Assembly (NCBI RefSeq): GCF_024297145.1
Contig: NZ_JANCTC010000023.1
Coordinates: 1-64,000 of the forward strand
Reading direction: 5' to 3'
DNA from: Mesorhizobium sp. LMG 17147
GTDB lineage: Bacteria > Pseudomonadota > Alphaproteobacteria > Rhizobiales > Rhizobiaceae
DNA: 64,000 nucleotides
The notes beneath the pieces are model-generated. The model worked only from the letters and a program-made list of their open reading frames with translations, was not told the DNA's origin and did no database searches. The position numbers and the translations under genes are program-made. Below, one piece after another: positions 27,469-37,504 of the stretch. Positions within the stretch are counted from its first letter, which is position 1. Each line of letters begins with the position of its first letter.

Positions 27469-28032
27469 CGAATGTCGGAAATTAGCCAAACGCCAGGACC
27501 TGGGGCGGGTTAAGAAACGTTGCCGTGGGCACCGTTCTTCAGCACAATTGCGCCACGCGAGCATGGCTCCCAGCGTCAATGCCGTGCAGCAGCGAGACGA
27601 AAGTCACTGCAGAATATCAACCTCTGCGAAGTCGTTGAGACCCAGCATGTGCGAGCCGTTCGAGCCGCAGATCAAGGCATGCTCGAGGAAGAGCTCGTGC
27701 TCTCGGCAGCAAGTGTTGCGACGTCTGACAAGGATCGTCGCGCTTCAAGGAAAAGAACCTGAATGGTGCACGGCTTGTGAAGGCCTGGCGCATGGAAATG
27801 GCTGGGCTGATCATCCTCCATGGCGGTTGGATGAAGAGCTGGCCCCTATCTCCCTCAGCTGCAACGGGGGGAGATAGGGCATGCCGGTCTATCGCGCTGG
27901 GTAACATTCCTAGGTGAGGCAATAAGGGGAGCAATTTCTCATTTCGGCCGACACGACCCAGCTCTCCTTTCATGCGCTGATTCCCCTAGGGAAATCGCGA
28001 CTCCAGCCTTCCTATGCAGCGAATCGCGGTGC
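27469..28032. other. 564-bp gap with no supportable gene
   Basis: Overlapping frames on both strands (for example a plus-strand frame reading LCEVVETQHVRAVRAADQGM near 27600-27690) look like coding remnants, but I cannot name them. Confidence 0.3.
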
Positions 28033-28113
28033 TGTCCGATGTCCGACAATGTCGGATGCGGATCGTAGCTGGGCTAGATCCGTCACTTTGCCTCGAATGG
28101 TTTCCCACTGGCC
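28027..28113 (-). repeat. Diverged ~85-bp repeat, copy A
   Basis: Counterpart of 52342-52427 on the opposite strand. It reads DLAQLRSASDIVGHRTAP on the minus strand and overlaps the control region of the asnB relic. Confidence 0.6.
28033..28048. promoter_or_regulatory. NifA-type activator site before the asnB relic
   Basis: TGT-CCGATGTCCG-ACA is a perfect TGT-N10-ACA about 62-76 bp upstream of a weak -24/-12 element, TGGCCTA-ATAT-CTGCT (28109-28124). It lies inside a diverged repeat also found at 52342-52427, so it could be fortuitous. Confidence 0.5.
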
Positions 28114-28167
28114 TAATATCTGCTTCGCCCCAAATGCGGCGACAGTTATCTCAGGAGGGAGCCAAAC

Positions 28168-28816
28168 CTGTGCGGCATCTGTGAATGGATCGACTTCAAT
28201 CGAGACCTCGGAGGTCCCGACGCGCGAAGGAGCTTGCCGATATGACGGCCACCATGGCGAACCGCGGTCCGGACGACGAGGGGACTTGGATCGGCGGGCC
28301 TGCGGCGCTGGGACACCACCGCCTGGCAATCATCGAGATCCATGGCGGCCGTCAGCCGATGATGCTCCAGGAGGATGGCCGACCTGACTTGGTGCTCGTC
28401 TACACGGGTGAGACTTACAACTACCGCGAGCTGCGTCAACAGCTGGCCGGCCTAGGCCATCGCATGAACACGAGCAGTGACACCGAGGTGGCGCTGCACC
28501 GCCCCCGCGGGTGGGGCTCTTCGGCGGGTACACTTTTTTCACGAAATCCGTGAATGTTTCTCGCGACATCATCCCGCAATCGGTGGTGCAGCGGGTGAAG
28601 AGCCCGTATCCGGCTATCCAGGATGCCGCCTACGACAAAATGCTACGTACGCGGTTCACTGCGGTGCTGGACGACCCTAGTGCGGCAGTGGCACCGCTGT
28701 TGTCCGTCGACAGGTCCCGCGCTTTGCTCGGTGCGACCAACAACCTTAAGGGGCTAGGGCGTATCCTGACCCTGCAAGATCTCCTCGCCGACTATAAGGT
28801 GCGCCTCACGATCTGA
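28168..28816 (+). pseudogene. asnB: asnB-type asparagine synthetase, internally deleted
   Basis: Behind AGGAGGGA the frame begins CTG-TGC-GGC-ATC, i.e. the CGI start of a class II glutamine amidotransferase with ATG changed to CTG. A frameshift follows, then TATMANRGPDDEG and GGRQPMMLQEDG from the glutaminase domain, up to SSDTEVAL. The next recognisable part is the extreme C-terminus: VKSPYPAIQDAAYDKMLRTR and NNLKGLGRILTLQDLLADYK. Most of the synthetase domain (roughly 400 codons) is missing. Such genes make asparagine from aspartate. Confidence 0.8.
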
Positions 28817-28984
28817 GACGATGGGACAGGATGGCCAAGGAGGTGCGCCGTCTTGCATGCCCCGCCAGCGAGGCGAACCCTCTTGGCTACGCGCGCCACC
28901 AGAGACGCTCCATATCGTCAGGCCCGCGTCTCATGCTCAGATGAGCCGGTATTTGGCTCTCTCATCAGCGAACCGAGAGAGCCC

Positions 28985-29225
28985 ATGCCAAGACGGAAGC
29001 AAGCAAGACGAACGAGCGTCAGAGATACCCTGCGCCTGACCCATAAACAGGGCAGTCCGGTGGGCGAGGTGGCAGAGCAACTGAGGTTCGGCAAGACCTC
29101 GGTTTCCACCTATTTCTGCGGGCGCTGGAGGCGGGCTGTCGTGCTGGCCCTGCATGCGGCTTTGACGACGATGCGATGTTGAAACACCGTCTGTTGCGCC
29201 GAATCGGCCGTCGGCCACACGTTGG
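28985..29225 (+). pseudogene. IS21-family IstA relic
   Basis: Starts MPRRKQARRTSVRDTLRLTH and runs through GEVAEQLRFGKTSVSTY, the N-terminal helix-turn-helix of IstA-type transposases. After a frameshift FDDDAMLKHRLLRRIGR can still be read. The rest of the transposase and istB are gone. Confidence 0.7.
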
Positions 29226-29390
29226 GTCGTCATCAGGTTCTCGACAGCTTCCCGGTGTCAAATCCAAACCGTGGTCGGCGATCCCCACCAAGGTGGGAAG
29301 GCAGCGCTGACACAGCCGAACGTCGATCAAGTCACGATCAACGATTGCCTCATGTCACATGCCCTGCGGGACTGAAAAACGGAGAAGAAC

Positions 29391-30587
29391 ATGTGCGATG
29401 CAAAACTGAAGACCGTGCTTTCGCTTTTTTCGCCGGTGGCCAGCAAATTAGATGCTCTCTCGTCCAACGGACCAGCGACGGATGCAAATTGCGTTAAGCT
29501 AAATACGAACGAGAACCCGTTTCCGTTGCCGAAGAGCGTAATGCAAAGTGCAATTGCTGCGATCGAACACCAGTATCTTTATCCGGAAGACGACAATCTC
29601 AGCTTAAGGGCAGCTGCCTCCGACACTTACGGATTTTCCAAAGATCAGGTGATTGCCGGCAACGGTTCGTCGGAACTGCTCGGACTCATCTACAGAGCTT
29701 TCCTCGCCCCAGGAGATAGAGTGGCGATGCTGTCGCCCGGATTTTCGTTCAACCGTAAACTTGCCATGTTGCAGGGTGCCGAGTTTCTCGAAATCGCATC
29801 GAGCGAAGCTCATCCCCTGCCGATAGAAAAACTGCTGTCCGGCCCCGCAAAAGACGCGAAGTTCATTCTGTTGGCTAATCCGAACAATCCGACCGGAACA
29901 TTCGTGCCGGTGGCCGAAATCGAACGCCTTGTGGAGCAAGCAGATCGCTTGATCGTCTTGGATGAGGCCTACGTTGACTTCGCACCCGACCATGCCCTGC
30001 GCCTCGTCAATAGGCATCCGAATCTTTTGATCTTGAGGACTTTTTCAAAGAGCTATGCTGCCGCTGGCGTGCGAGTCGGCTTCGGTTTCGGTCACCCAGA
30101 AATCATTGGCAGGCTGCGCAACATCCAGAATGTCTTCAACATGAACGTGATCGGGCAGGCGGTCGGGAAAAGCATTCTTGCGCATCGCCACGCCTACGAA
30201 GAGAACCACAGGCACATCAAGCATGAACGACAGCGAGTGACCCTGGCGCTGTTGCAACTTGGCTTTTCAGTAACACCCTCCCACGCAAACTTTTTGCTGG
30301 CCCGTGTGCCGGCGGGACAGGAGGGCTCATGCTGGCAAGCCGCGTTGAAAGAGCAGAAGATCCTCATCGCCAGCTTTCCTGACATAGATTTGAAGAACTG
30401 CATTCGCGTCAGCATTGGCACCACAGAGCAGATGGACAAATTCCTTGCTGCCGCCAAAAACGTTTGTATGAACGTTAAGAGGAATCGCGGTATGCACAAG
30501 CATGAAGTCAATTCACATTGCTTTGGAAATGTATCAAGTAATAAGTGTCGATGTGTTGTGAGTTATGATGTTTCCAATAGTGGATAA
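29391..30587 (+). CDS. hisC: Histidinol-phosphate aminotransferase-like protein
   Basis: 398 aa PLP aminotransferase, class I/II fold. KLNTNENPFPLP at the N-terminus, NPNNPTGTF, LIVLDEAYVDF, and the PLP-lysine in LRTFSKSYAAAGVRVGFG identify the HisC subgroup. HisC converts imidazole-acetol phosphate to histidinol phosphate, but symbiotic paralogues may act on other amino acids. The last ~35 residues are AT-rich and not family-like, so the original gene may have ended near residue 360. GGAG lies 6 bases before the ATG. The next gene follows by 27 bp. Confidence 0.85.
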   Translation: MCDAKLKTVLSLFSPVASKLDALSSNGPATDANCVKLNTNENPFPLPKSVMQSAIAAIEHQYLYPEDDNLSLRAAASDTYGFSKDQVIAGNGSSELLGLIYRAFLAPGDRVAMLSPGFSFNRKLAMLQGAEFLEIASSEAHPLPIEKLLSGPAKDAKFILLANPNNPTGTFVPVAEIERLVEQADRLIVLDEAYVDFAPDHALRLVNRHPNLLILRTFSKSYAAAGVRVGFGFGHPEIIGRLRNIQNVFNMNVIGQAVGKSILAHRHAYEENHRHIKHERQRVTLALLQLGFSVTPSHANFLLARVPAGQEGSCWQAALKEQKILIASFPDIDLKNCIRVSIGTTEQMDKFLAAAKNVCMNVKRNRGMHKHEVNSHCFGNVSSNKCRCVVSYDVSNSG

Positions 30588-30614
30588 ATCATAGGTAATT
30601 TGGAGAATAATTAA

Positions 30615-31649
30615 TTGAAGAAAATTTTCGCTTCGGGCCTGACCTTCGGCATCTTCGATCATCTGGACGAAAACGGCGATGACATCGCCCAACAATATGC
30701 AGATCGGCTGAGCCTAGCAGAAGCGTGCGATGGCTATGGCTTTTATGCGTATCATCTCGCAGAGCACCACTGTACGCCGCATGGCAGAGGTCCATCACCG
30801 AATTTGTTCTTAGCGAGCGTCGCCCAGCGAACCCGCAGTCTTCGTGTTGGTCCCATGGTAATGCTACTTGCGCTCTATCATCCGCTGCGTGCCTTCGAGG
30901 AGATCTGCATGCTTGATCAGTTGAGCGGCGGCAGGCTTGAACTCGGCATAGGGCGCGGCTCTGCTCCGACTGAATTGGGATACTTCGGGGTTGCTGTAGA
31001 AGCAGCACCAGAACAGTATGCGGAGGCCAGCGAGATTCTCATCAATGCGATGAAAGGCGGGACGCTTTCTTATCAGGGCCGCCACTTTGAGTTGAAAGAC
31101 GTTCCGCTGACGTTGAGACCTCACCAATATCCCCATCCGCCGACATGGATCGCCACCAATCGACCCGAGCCGGCTAGCTGGGCCGCCGCGAATGGGGCAA
31201 ACATCGCCTGCGTCGGACCTTCCACTTCTGTTCGCAGCGTTACCGACGCGTTCCGCGCCGCCCGAATTCACGATGCTGACATTGGCCACCAAGCGCCATT
31301 TCTTGGATTGCTCCGAATGGTGGTGATAGAGCGTTCTGAAACAGATGCGTATTTGCTCGCAGCACCTGCCTATGAACGATGGCTCAAGAGCTTCAAATTT
31401 CTATACGAACTAAATGCCATTCCCACTCCACCAAACTTGCCTCTGAACTTCGATGCAGCAATTGAAAGTGAATTGTGCGTCGTGGGAACGGCAGCTTCTG
31501 TCCGAAAAGCTCTCCTTGATCAGTTGGAAGAGGCAGGTGCTAATTATCTTCTGTGTCAACTGGCATTTGGGGATTTGCCGCTGGATGCGTCCCTATACAC
31601 CGCATCGACCATTCGATCCGAAATCATGGCTCGAGTTGGCGCATCGTGA
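30615..31649 (+). CDS. LLM-class flavin-dependent oxidoreductase, second paralogue
   Basis: 344 aa starting with TTG behind GGAG. Luciferase-like signatures: FGIFDHLDENGDDIAQQYADRL, YGFYAYHLAEHHCTP, LRVGPMVMLLALYHPLRAFEEI and GRLELGIGRGSAPTELGYFG. It lies 27 bp after hisC, so the two are probably co-expressed. Lower G+C in this stretch than in the nif genes hints at separate acquisition. The substrate is unknown; it differs clearly from the paralogue at 23338. Confidence 0.88.
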   Translation: MKKIFASGLTFGIFDHLDENGDDIAQQYADRLSLAEACDGYGFYAYHLAEHHCTPHGRGPSPNLFLASVAQRTRSLRVGPMVMLLALYHPLRAFEEICMLDQLSGGRLELGIGRGSAPTELGYFGVAVEAAPEQYAEASEILINAMKGGTLSYQGRHFELKDVPLTLRPHQYPHPPTWIATNRPEPASWAAANGANIACVGPSTSVRSVTDAFRAARIHDADIGHQAPFLGLLRMVVIERSETDAYLLAAPAYERWLKSFKFLYELNAIPTPPNLPLNFDAAIESELCVVGTAASVRKALLDQLEEAGANYLLCQLAFGDLPLDASLYTASTIRSEIMARVGAS

Positions 31650-31728
31650 AATCCGTTGCGTGATTGGAGGAGCAGCGGCAGCGCTGCTCCTCATTCCGAA
31701 ACGGTTGTGGGGCCGAACTCTTGTGTCA

Positions 31729-32330
31729 GGCGTAAACCACTAGAGCACGTCCTGTTTGATCCAGTTCATATCCTGCGGCTTTGAAGTAGTTGGCACATTC
31801 GGCTGGGGTGAAGAGGTCGACGACCGCGCCGACGCGTCTCATAGAGCCTTGATGGTTCTCTCGGCTTTGCTCGCAGCAGCGCCTTAAGTTTGGCGAAGGC
31901 GTTCTCAATCGGATTGAAGTCGGGACTGTAGGGCGGCAGGTAGAGCAGGCTCGCGCCTGCGGCCTCAATCGCGTCGCGCACGCCGGCGGCCTTGTGGGCG
32001 GGCAGGTCGCCCATGACGACTACGTCGCCCCGCGACAATGTCGGTGAAGGCCTTGGTCTTCCAGTGGCATGTGGCACGCCGGCCTGGCAGCGCTCGCCGC
32101 GCAGGGTTCTCCAGGCGGATGTCGCCAATGTCAAATTTGCTGGCATCCATGCCGCCATCGCTTTCTGGTTCCAGATCGAAAAATCGCCGAATGGAACCAG
32201 CGCATCAACCTGCGCCTCAAGGAGCTCACTGCCACTTTCGGTCGGCGGGGTGTGCCGCCCCACAAATAGAACATCAATTGTCGTGCCAACCGCGCAAGCG
32301 AAGGCCAGAAAGCCAACCTGTGTTTCTACG
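31729..32330 (-). pseudogene. IS630-family transposase relic
   Basis: Minus-strand frames give [40 protein letters not shown] and [14 protein letters not shown], the DDE core of IS630 transposases, then [23 protein letters not shown] after a frameshift. Several frame breaks and a missing first half show it is inactive. Confidence 0.82.
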
Positions 32331-32556
32331 GCTTAATTGAGAGGCAGCCGATGTCGGCCGAACATCACCTTGTCTCGAAGTCGACGAATCCGACAGCAGG
32401 TTGCGAAAGTGCGCGCGACGCGAACAAACTGCTGAAGCGCTCAACTCTTATTGATCACGCGTGTTGGACGCGAACCATTCTCGTTCCAATCGGGCTGAGC
32501 GCAAATTCTCCCGGTTCACAAAATTGCGTTGCTGGAGTAGTGGGGGCGCAGAGAAA
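32331..32556. other. Upstream region of queC
   Basis: Gap between the IS630 relic and the riboswitch. No gene or sigma-54 element seen; the queC promoter is presumably here. Confidence 0.35.
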
Positions 32557-32558
32557 TC

Positions 32559-32590
32559 TCCGGTCGCAGCCTTACCCGGTCAAAACAAGG
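32559..32590 (+). promoter_or_regulatory. preQ1-I-like riboswitch controlling queC
   Basis: Pieces in order: stem CCGG (32560-32563), loop TCGCAG, CCTTAC, closing CCGG (32576-32579), then tail CAAAACAAGG (32581-32590). The loop and the A-rich tail ending in AAGG match the class I preQ1 aptamer of Thermoanaerobacter tengcongensis (loop UCGCAG, tail CAAAACAAGG). The AAGG is also the Shine-Dalgarno of queC, six bases before the ATG, so preQ1 binding would hide it and block translation. Confidence 0.8.
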
Positions 32591-32596
32591 ATACCA

Positions 32597-33298
32597 ATGA
32601 TGAAGACTCTCGCCGTCTGCTCTGGCGGATTGGACTCCGTTTCCCTTGCTCGCATGGTGGCAGCGGAGCATGAACTCACCGGCCTTCTATCTTTCGACTA
32701 TGGCCAACGGCACAGGAAGGAATTGGGCTTCGCCGCTCTTTGCGCGGAGCGACTGAAGGTCCCGCACCAGATCATCGACCTCCGCGAAATTGGCCGTGGC
32801 CTTTCCGGCTCAGCGCTCACCGACAGTGTCGACGTGCCGGACGGCCATTACGCCGAAGATACTATGAAGATTACGGTGGTGCCGAACCGCAATGCCATCA
32901 TGTTTGCAATCGCCTTCGGGCTGGCCGCCACGCATAAGGCAGAAGCGGTGGCGGCGGCCGTGCATGGTGGGGATCATTTCATCTATCCAGATTGCCGTCC
33001 GGCCTTCATCGAAGCTTTCCAGACAATGCAAGACCGCGCGCTCGACGGCTATGCGCAGATACGCCTCTATGCACCGTACGTGAACCTCGGAAAAGCTGAC
33101 ATTGTGGCGGATGGCGCAAGATACGGCACCCCGTTTGCCGAGACCTGGTCCTGTTACAAGGGCGGCGTGCGTCACTGCGGGCGATGCGGGACCTGCGTCG
33201 AGCGGCGCGAAGCGTTCCATCTCGCCGGGCACGCTGATCCCACCGACTACGAGGACGCCGATTTCTGGCTCGAGGCACTCCGCAGGAGGCGCGCGTAA
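32597..33298 (+). CDS. queC: QueC, 7-cyano-7-deazaguanine (preQ0) synthase
   Basis: 233 aa. The PP-loop ATPase motif is SGGLDS near the N-terminus, followed by SFDYGQRHRKEL. VPNRNAIMFAIAFGLA and AVHGGDHFIYPDCRP are family blocks, and four cysteines near the end (SCYKGGVRHCGRCGTCVER) bind zinc. QueC turns carboxy-deazaguanine into preQ0 in queuosine synthesis. The start was set by the AAGG of the riboswitch, although the frame is open further upstream. It overlaps queD by one base. Confidence 0.94.
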   Translation: MMKTLAVCSGGLDSVSLARMVAAEHELTGLLSFDYGQRHRKELGFAALCAERLKVPHQIIDLREIGRGLSGSALTDSVDVPDGHYAEDTMKITVVPNRNAIMFAIAFGLAATHKAEAVAAAVHGGDHFIYPDCRPAFIEAFQTMQDRALDGYAQIRLYAPYVNLGKADIVADGARYGTPFAETWSCYKGGVRHCGRCGTCVERREAFHLAGHADPTDYEDADFWLEALRRRRA

Positions 33299-33654
33299 TG
33301 TTCCACATCAGCAAGGAATTCCACTTCTCGGCCTCGCATCAGCTCACCTCCTTGCCCCCCAACCATCAATGTGCGCGCCTGCACGGGCATAACTATATCG
33401 TCGTAGTGGAGCTATCGGCCAAGGAACTGGACGCCCGCGGCTTCGTGCGCGACTATCACGATCTGGCGCCGCTCAAACGCTATATTGACGAGAGCTTCGA
33501 CCATCGGCACCTCAACGACGTGCTGGGACATGAGAAAGTCACGGCGGAATGCCTGGCCAGACATTTCTATGAATGGTGCAAGGCACGTCTGCCGCAGACC
33601 ACGGCCGTGCGCGTTAGCGAAACACCGAAAACTTGGGCGGAATACCGTCCGTGA
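33298..33654 (+). CDS. queD: QueD, 6-carboxytetrahydropterin synthase
   Basis: 118 aa. Zinc-binding His residues appear in [24 protein letters not shown], with the catalytic Cys in [36 protein letters not shown] completes the site. It converts dihydroneopterin triphosphate to 6-carboxy-tetrahydropterin. Its ATG overlaps the TAA of queC and its TGA overlaps the GTG of queE, so the three are translationally coupled. Confidence 0.94.
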   Translation: MFHISKEFHFSASHQLTSLPPNHQCARLHGHNYIVVVELSAKELDARGFVRDYHDLAPLKRYIDESFDHRHLNDVLGHEKVTAECLARHFYEWCKARLPQTTAVRVSETPKTWAEYRP

Positions 33655-34385
33655 CCGACATGCATCCCGCAATCCGTGTGAGCGAGATATTTGGGCCGAC
33701 GATCCAGGGCGAGGGCGTGCTCATCGGCTTGCCGACGGTGTTCATCAGAACCGGCGGATGTGATTATCGCTGTTCATGGTGCGACAGCCTTCACGCGGTG
33801 GACAATCAGTATCGCAATGAATGGCTACCGATGCCGATCGATGCCGTGTGGCAAACCGTCCATGCGCTTTCCGGCGGCAGGCCGGTTATGGTCTCCTTGT
33901 CAGGCGGCAACCCGGCCATTCAGCCGTTCGGTCCCCTCATAGAACGAGGCCATCGCGAGGGCTATCGTTTTGCACTGGAAACGCAGGGTTCCGTGGTGAG
34001 GGAGTGGTTTGCGGATCTTGACGTGCTGATCCTTAGCCCAAAGCCGCCGTCCAGCGAAATGACGACCAGTTGGGCTGCGTTTGAGGCGTGCCTCGAAGCG
34101 GCGCAAGAGAAGCCGCAAATCGTGCTCAAGCTCGTCGTTTTCGACGAGAGTGACTATGCCTACGCCAAAGAAGTCGCGGCGCGATATCCGCACCTTCCGA
34201 TCTATCTGCAACCCGGCAATCACACGCCGCCGCGCCCTGGCAGTGAAGACACCTCTGTCGACTTGGACGGAATAATGATGCGAATGGAATGGCTTGTCGA
34301 AAGGGTGACCAGCGACAGGTGGTTCGAAGCCCGCGTGTTGCCGCAGCTGCACGTTCTGCTTTGGGGTAACAAGAGGGCGGTCTAG
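33651..34385 (+). CDS. queE: QueE, 7-carboxy-7-deazaguanine synthase
   Basis: 244 aa from the GTG overlapping the queD stop (GTGA); ATG 33660 ([12 protein letters not shown]) is an alternative. Radical SAM enzyme with Cys in [12 protein letters not shown] (C-x3-C-x2-C) and FGPTIQGEG upstream. The island copy has queC, D and E but no queF, tgt or folE in this window, so the pathway must be completed by chromosomal genes. Confidence 0.93.
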   Translation: MTDMHPAIRVSEIFGPTIQGEGVLIGLPTVFIRTGGCDYRCSWCDSLHAVDNQYRNEWLPMPIDAVWQTVHALSGGRPVMVSLSGGNPAIQPFGPLIERGHREGYRFALETQGSVVREWFADLDVLILSPKPPSSEMTTSWAAFEACLEAAQEKPQIVLKLVVFDESDYAYAKEVAARYPHLPIYLQPGNHTPPRPGSEDTSVDLDGIMMRMEWLVERVTSDRWFEARVLPQLHVLLWGNKRAV

Positions 34386-34962
34386 TCTGCGGCTTGCGTC
34401 GCACCGGAAGGCCGGGCTCCGACGGCTTGGCAGGCTCTCTTAGCGTGCCGAGTACAGCCGAGCTTTGTTCGCGCCAGCGGTCTCGCATTGTGCGGCTGGA
34501 AACCGCCCGGACACCCGCTGCCGGCGTGTGTTACCTTGACTCCGATGAGCGGTCGTCACGCAAAGTTGAAATCCGCAAGAACTGGCCTTCTCGCCCCAGC
34601 TGCTTGACTGTTTCCTCCGTCGCAAGCACGTCATCCCTCCCATCCTTGTCCAGCCCTTATCGATGTATCTCATGGTCCGGCCTGACGCTCGACTGTCAGA
34701 CACCAGAACGCCAAAGGGGCTGGCCCGCCGGTCAACGGCAGCTGCTAAACAGAACGGCGATGTGCATGGGAATGCATCCGTTGCTTAAATGCCTTCCATA
34801 AAGAAGATCGATTTCCTCACTGGCCCAACGATCTCATGGATTTGTTCACGCAACAGGTGAAGCCGTCCGAGATTACGGCGCAACTCGGCTCGGCTTCGTT
34901 CCGGTCGGGGCATACGCTACCCGCACCGTCGGACCCTTTGCCCGCGCGTGTTCGATTGCCGC
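34386..34962. other. 577-bp gap without a supportable gene
   Basis: Short frames on both strands, none recognised. It separates the que operon from the convergent toxin-antitoxin-like genes. Confidence 0.35.
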
Positions 34963-35386
34963 TCACTCGTCATCTTCTGGCGGTTCTAGTTTGCCAACCG
35001 AAACCTCTAGCCTCGTGGTGCACTCAATAAGGTTAGCTAGCAATTTGGCATCAATGTCTGTGTGCCCCTCGTACTCGGAGAGGTTTCGCTCGTTGTGCGC
35101 CTTTAGAAAAATCTGAATGTCAGCCTTGTCGGTTCCGACGGTATGAACGAGCGCTTGAAACACCGAAGTGCGATTGTCCGAGCGATAGCCTTCGCGGCGT
35201 AGGGCTGCCAGGGCAAGCCGATGCGCAGCTCCATATAAGAGAGTGAATTGGCTGTCGGGGTCGAGACCTTTCTGTGCGTCAGTTAAATTCTTGCGCGCGC
35301 CACCCAGCATGCCGTCATATTCGGACAGCGATGGGGCTCACTTTTCATCAGCCCAATCTTTACGAGGTTGTCTAGTTCTTGCTTGC
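34963..35386 (-). pseudogene. HEPN-domain protein, frameshifted
   Basis: The main open part reads MLGGARKNLTDAQKGLDP, AHRLALAALRREGYR and SVFQALVHTVG, a small helical protein of the HEPN/DUF86-like kind. Its true N-terminus lies upstream in another frame (SVGKQELDNLVKIGLMKSEP), overlapping the end of the MNT gene. The two halves meet at a run of four G on the plus strand (35333-35336); one missing base there would explain the break. HEPN proteins are usually the toxin RNases of MNT-HEPN pairs. Confidence 0.6.
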
Positions 35387-35935
35387 CCACGCTTGTAAAT
35401 CTTTCTCCGAGCCGATGAGGAAAATCTTTGGAAGGGTACTTACCTTGCGGACAAACGACCCTTTCTGAGACGCCTTTCGTTGCCATTCCTCCGGCGACAG
35501 AAATGTCGGACTGACCTTTCGGCCTAGTCTCAGTTCCGCGTTTTGTGCGGCTGAATAAAGTTCAGAGAGGTTCAGGTTATCGCCGACCACCATCAAATCG
35601 ATATCGCTGCGTTCTGTGTCCGTGCCTTTGGCGACTGAACCGTACACGAAGGCAGATTTGATCGAATGAAAGTGCGACAGCAATTCCCTTAGTGGCTCGG
35701 TTGGTATTTGGTTCTTAAGTGAAAAGTGCGCCGTGCTCTGCAAAGCAGGGGGGGCTGCGTTCTCAGGCCCCGCGCTAGTGCCGTCACGATGCGCCTTTAG
35801 GCGCTGGTATTCATCGACCGAAAGCAGCACAAGCCGTTCGCGGCCATTCTTGCTGATGATCACGGGTTCCGCTAGCGCCTTGTCCTGATACAGCCCAAAG
35901 TTGCGCTGAAATTCAACCGAGCTAATGACCGACAT
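35372..35935 (-). CDS. Phd/YefM antitoxin domain fused to MNT nucleotidyltransferase
   Basis: 187 aa from MSVISSVEFQRNFG. Residues 1-55 look like a Phd/YefM antitoxin (QDKALAEPVIISKNGRERLV, LSVDEYQRLKAHRD). Residues ~85-187 are a minimal nucleotidyltransferase: FVYGSVAKGTDTERSDIDLMVVG has the GS...D-x-D motif. MNT antitoxins neutralise HEPN toxins by adding AMP. The upstream ATG at 35959 lies almost on a predicted -10 region, so I prefer 35935. The ORF is intact although its HEPN partner is broken. Confidence 0.75.
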   Translation of the reverse strand: MSVISSVEFQRNFGLYQDKALAEPVIISKNGRERLVLLSVDEYQRLKAHRDGTSAGPENAAPPALQSTAHFSLKNQIPTEPLRELLSHFHSIKSAFVYGSVAKGTDTERSDIDLMVVGDNLNLSELYSAAQNAELRLGRKVSPTFLSPEEWQRKASQKGSFVRKVSTLPKIFLIGSEKDLQAWASKN

Positions 35936-35962
35936 AGAATTGTCCCGATAATCCGTCATATC

Positions 35963-35973
35963 CGTATAATACG
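35963..35973. promoter_or_regulatory. Palindrome/-10 region of the Phd-MNT gene
   Basis: CGTAT-A-ATACG is an 11-bp palindrome overlapping a possible -10 box on the minus strand. Phd-type proteins commonly repress their own promoters by binding such repeats. Confidence 0.4.
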
Positions 35974-36315
35974 TATCTTTTTGAAAATATCAATGATCTC
36001 GTGCTAAGGTACTGAATTATTTGCCTTCGATATAGCGCGTCGGCGGAACCAACTCGTAGACGGGCTATGAAAGGTTAAGCGCGGATGTCTATCGGCCGCC
36101 GGCGTTCCCGCTCCGCAAGCCTGCCTGAACTATTCCGCGCGGCGGTCAAGCCCCAGGCTCCTGCTCATCCAGCGACCGCCCGATCAATAGCAGGCTGGAA
36201 AGACAATAGCCGACGTCTTCCGATGGCTCGCCATCAGCTTTGGGCTAGCTCCCCATTATCCCGCTTCGAGCTCCACAGGGCGGTTTCGATGGCGCACGAC
36301 AATCTGTGTCGGCTT
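35974..36315. other. Gap between Phd-MNT and the nifH control region
   Basis: No supportable gene. A 95-codon frame (36085-36372) runs across the NifA site and looks like chance. Confidence 0.4.
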
Positions 36316-36331
36316 TGTCGTGTCCGTGACA
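36316..36331. promoter_or_regulatory. NifA upstream activator site for nifH
   Basis: TGT-CGTGTCCGTG-ACA, perfect TGT-N10-ACA, about 90-105 bp upstream of the -24 element. Confidence 0.9.
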
Positions 36332-36421
36332 GACGCCTGAAAGGCCCGCTCGCGCGTTTTGCCGCCGTCTAAGTGGCTGGAATTTAATAACAAAGTTTCT
36401 TCTCGGATCGGCCGATCACGC

Positions 36422-36437
36422 TGGTACGCTTTTTGCG
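36422..36437 (+). promoter_or_regulatory. Sigma-54 promoter of nifHDKENX
   Basis: TGGTACG-CTTT-TTGCG with correct GG-N10-GC spacing, about 90 bp before the nifH ATG. Confidence 0.9.
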
Positions 36438-36503
36438 ATGCTTGGTGTGAGGCGGCACGAGCTGCCTATCGGCACTTGTGTCGCGGGCAGTCGCGATGAT
36501 TAG

Positions 36504-37418
<915 letters not shown>

Positions 37419-37504
37419 TGACATTAGCGCTGCCATGAATCGGCGCGCCTTGCAGAGAACGGCGCCTATCCGTTGAGGCGTCACCCAACCTTGAAAGGGG
37501 ACTC

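Noticed and set aside
27338-27877. 179-codon frame near the prxS promoter
   Set aside because: Overlaps the NifA site of prxS-rpoN, no recognisable domain, Cys/Arg-rich random-looking sequence.
36085-36372. 95-codon frame before nifH
   Set aside because: It crosses the NifA activator site of nifH, has Arg/Ala-rich random composition and no ribosome site.
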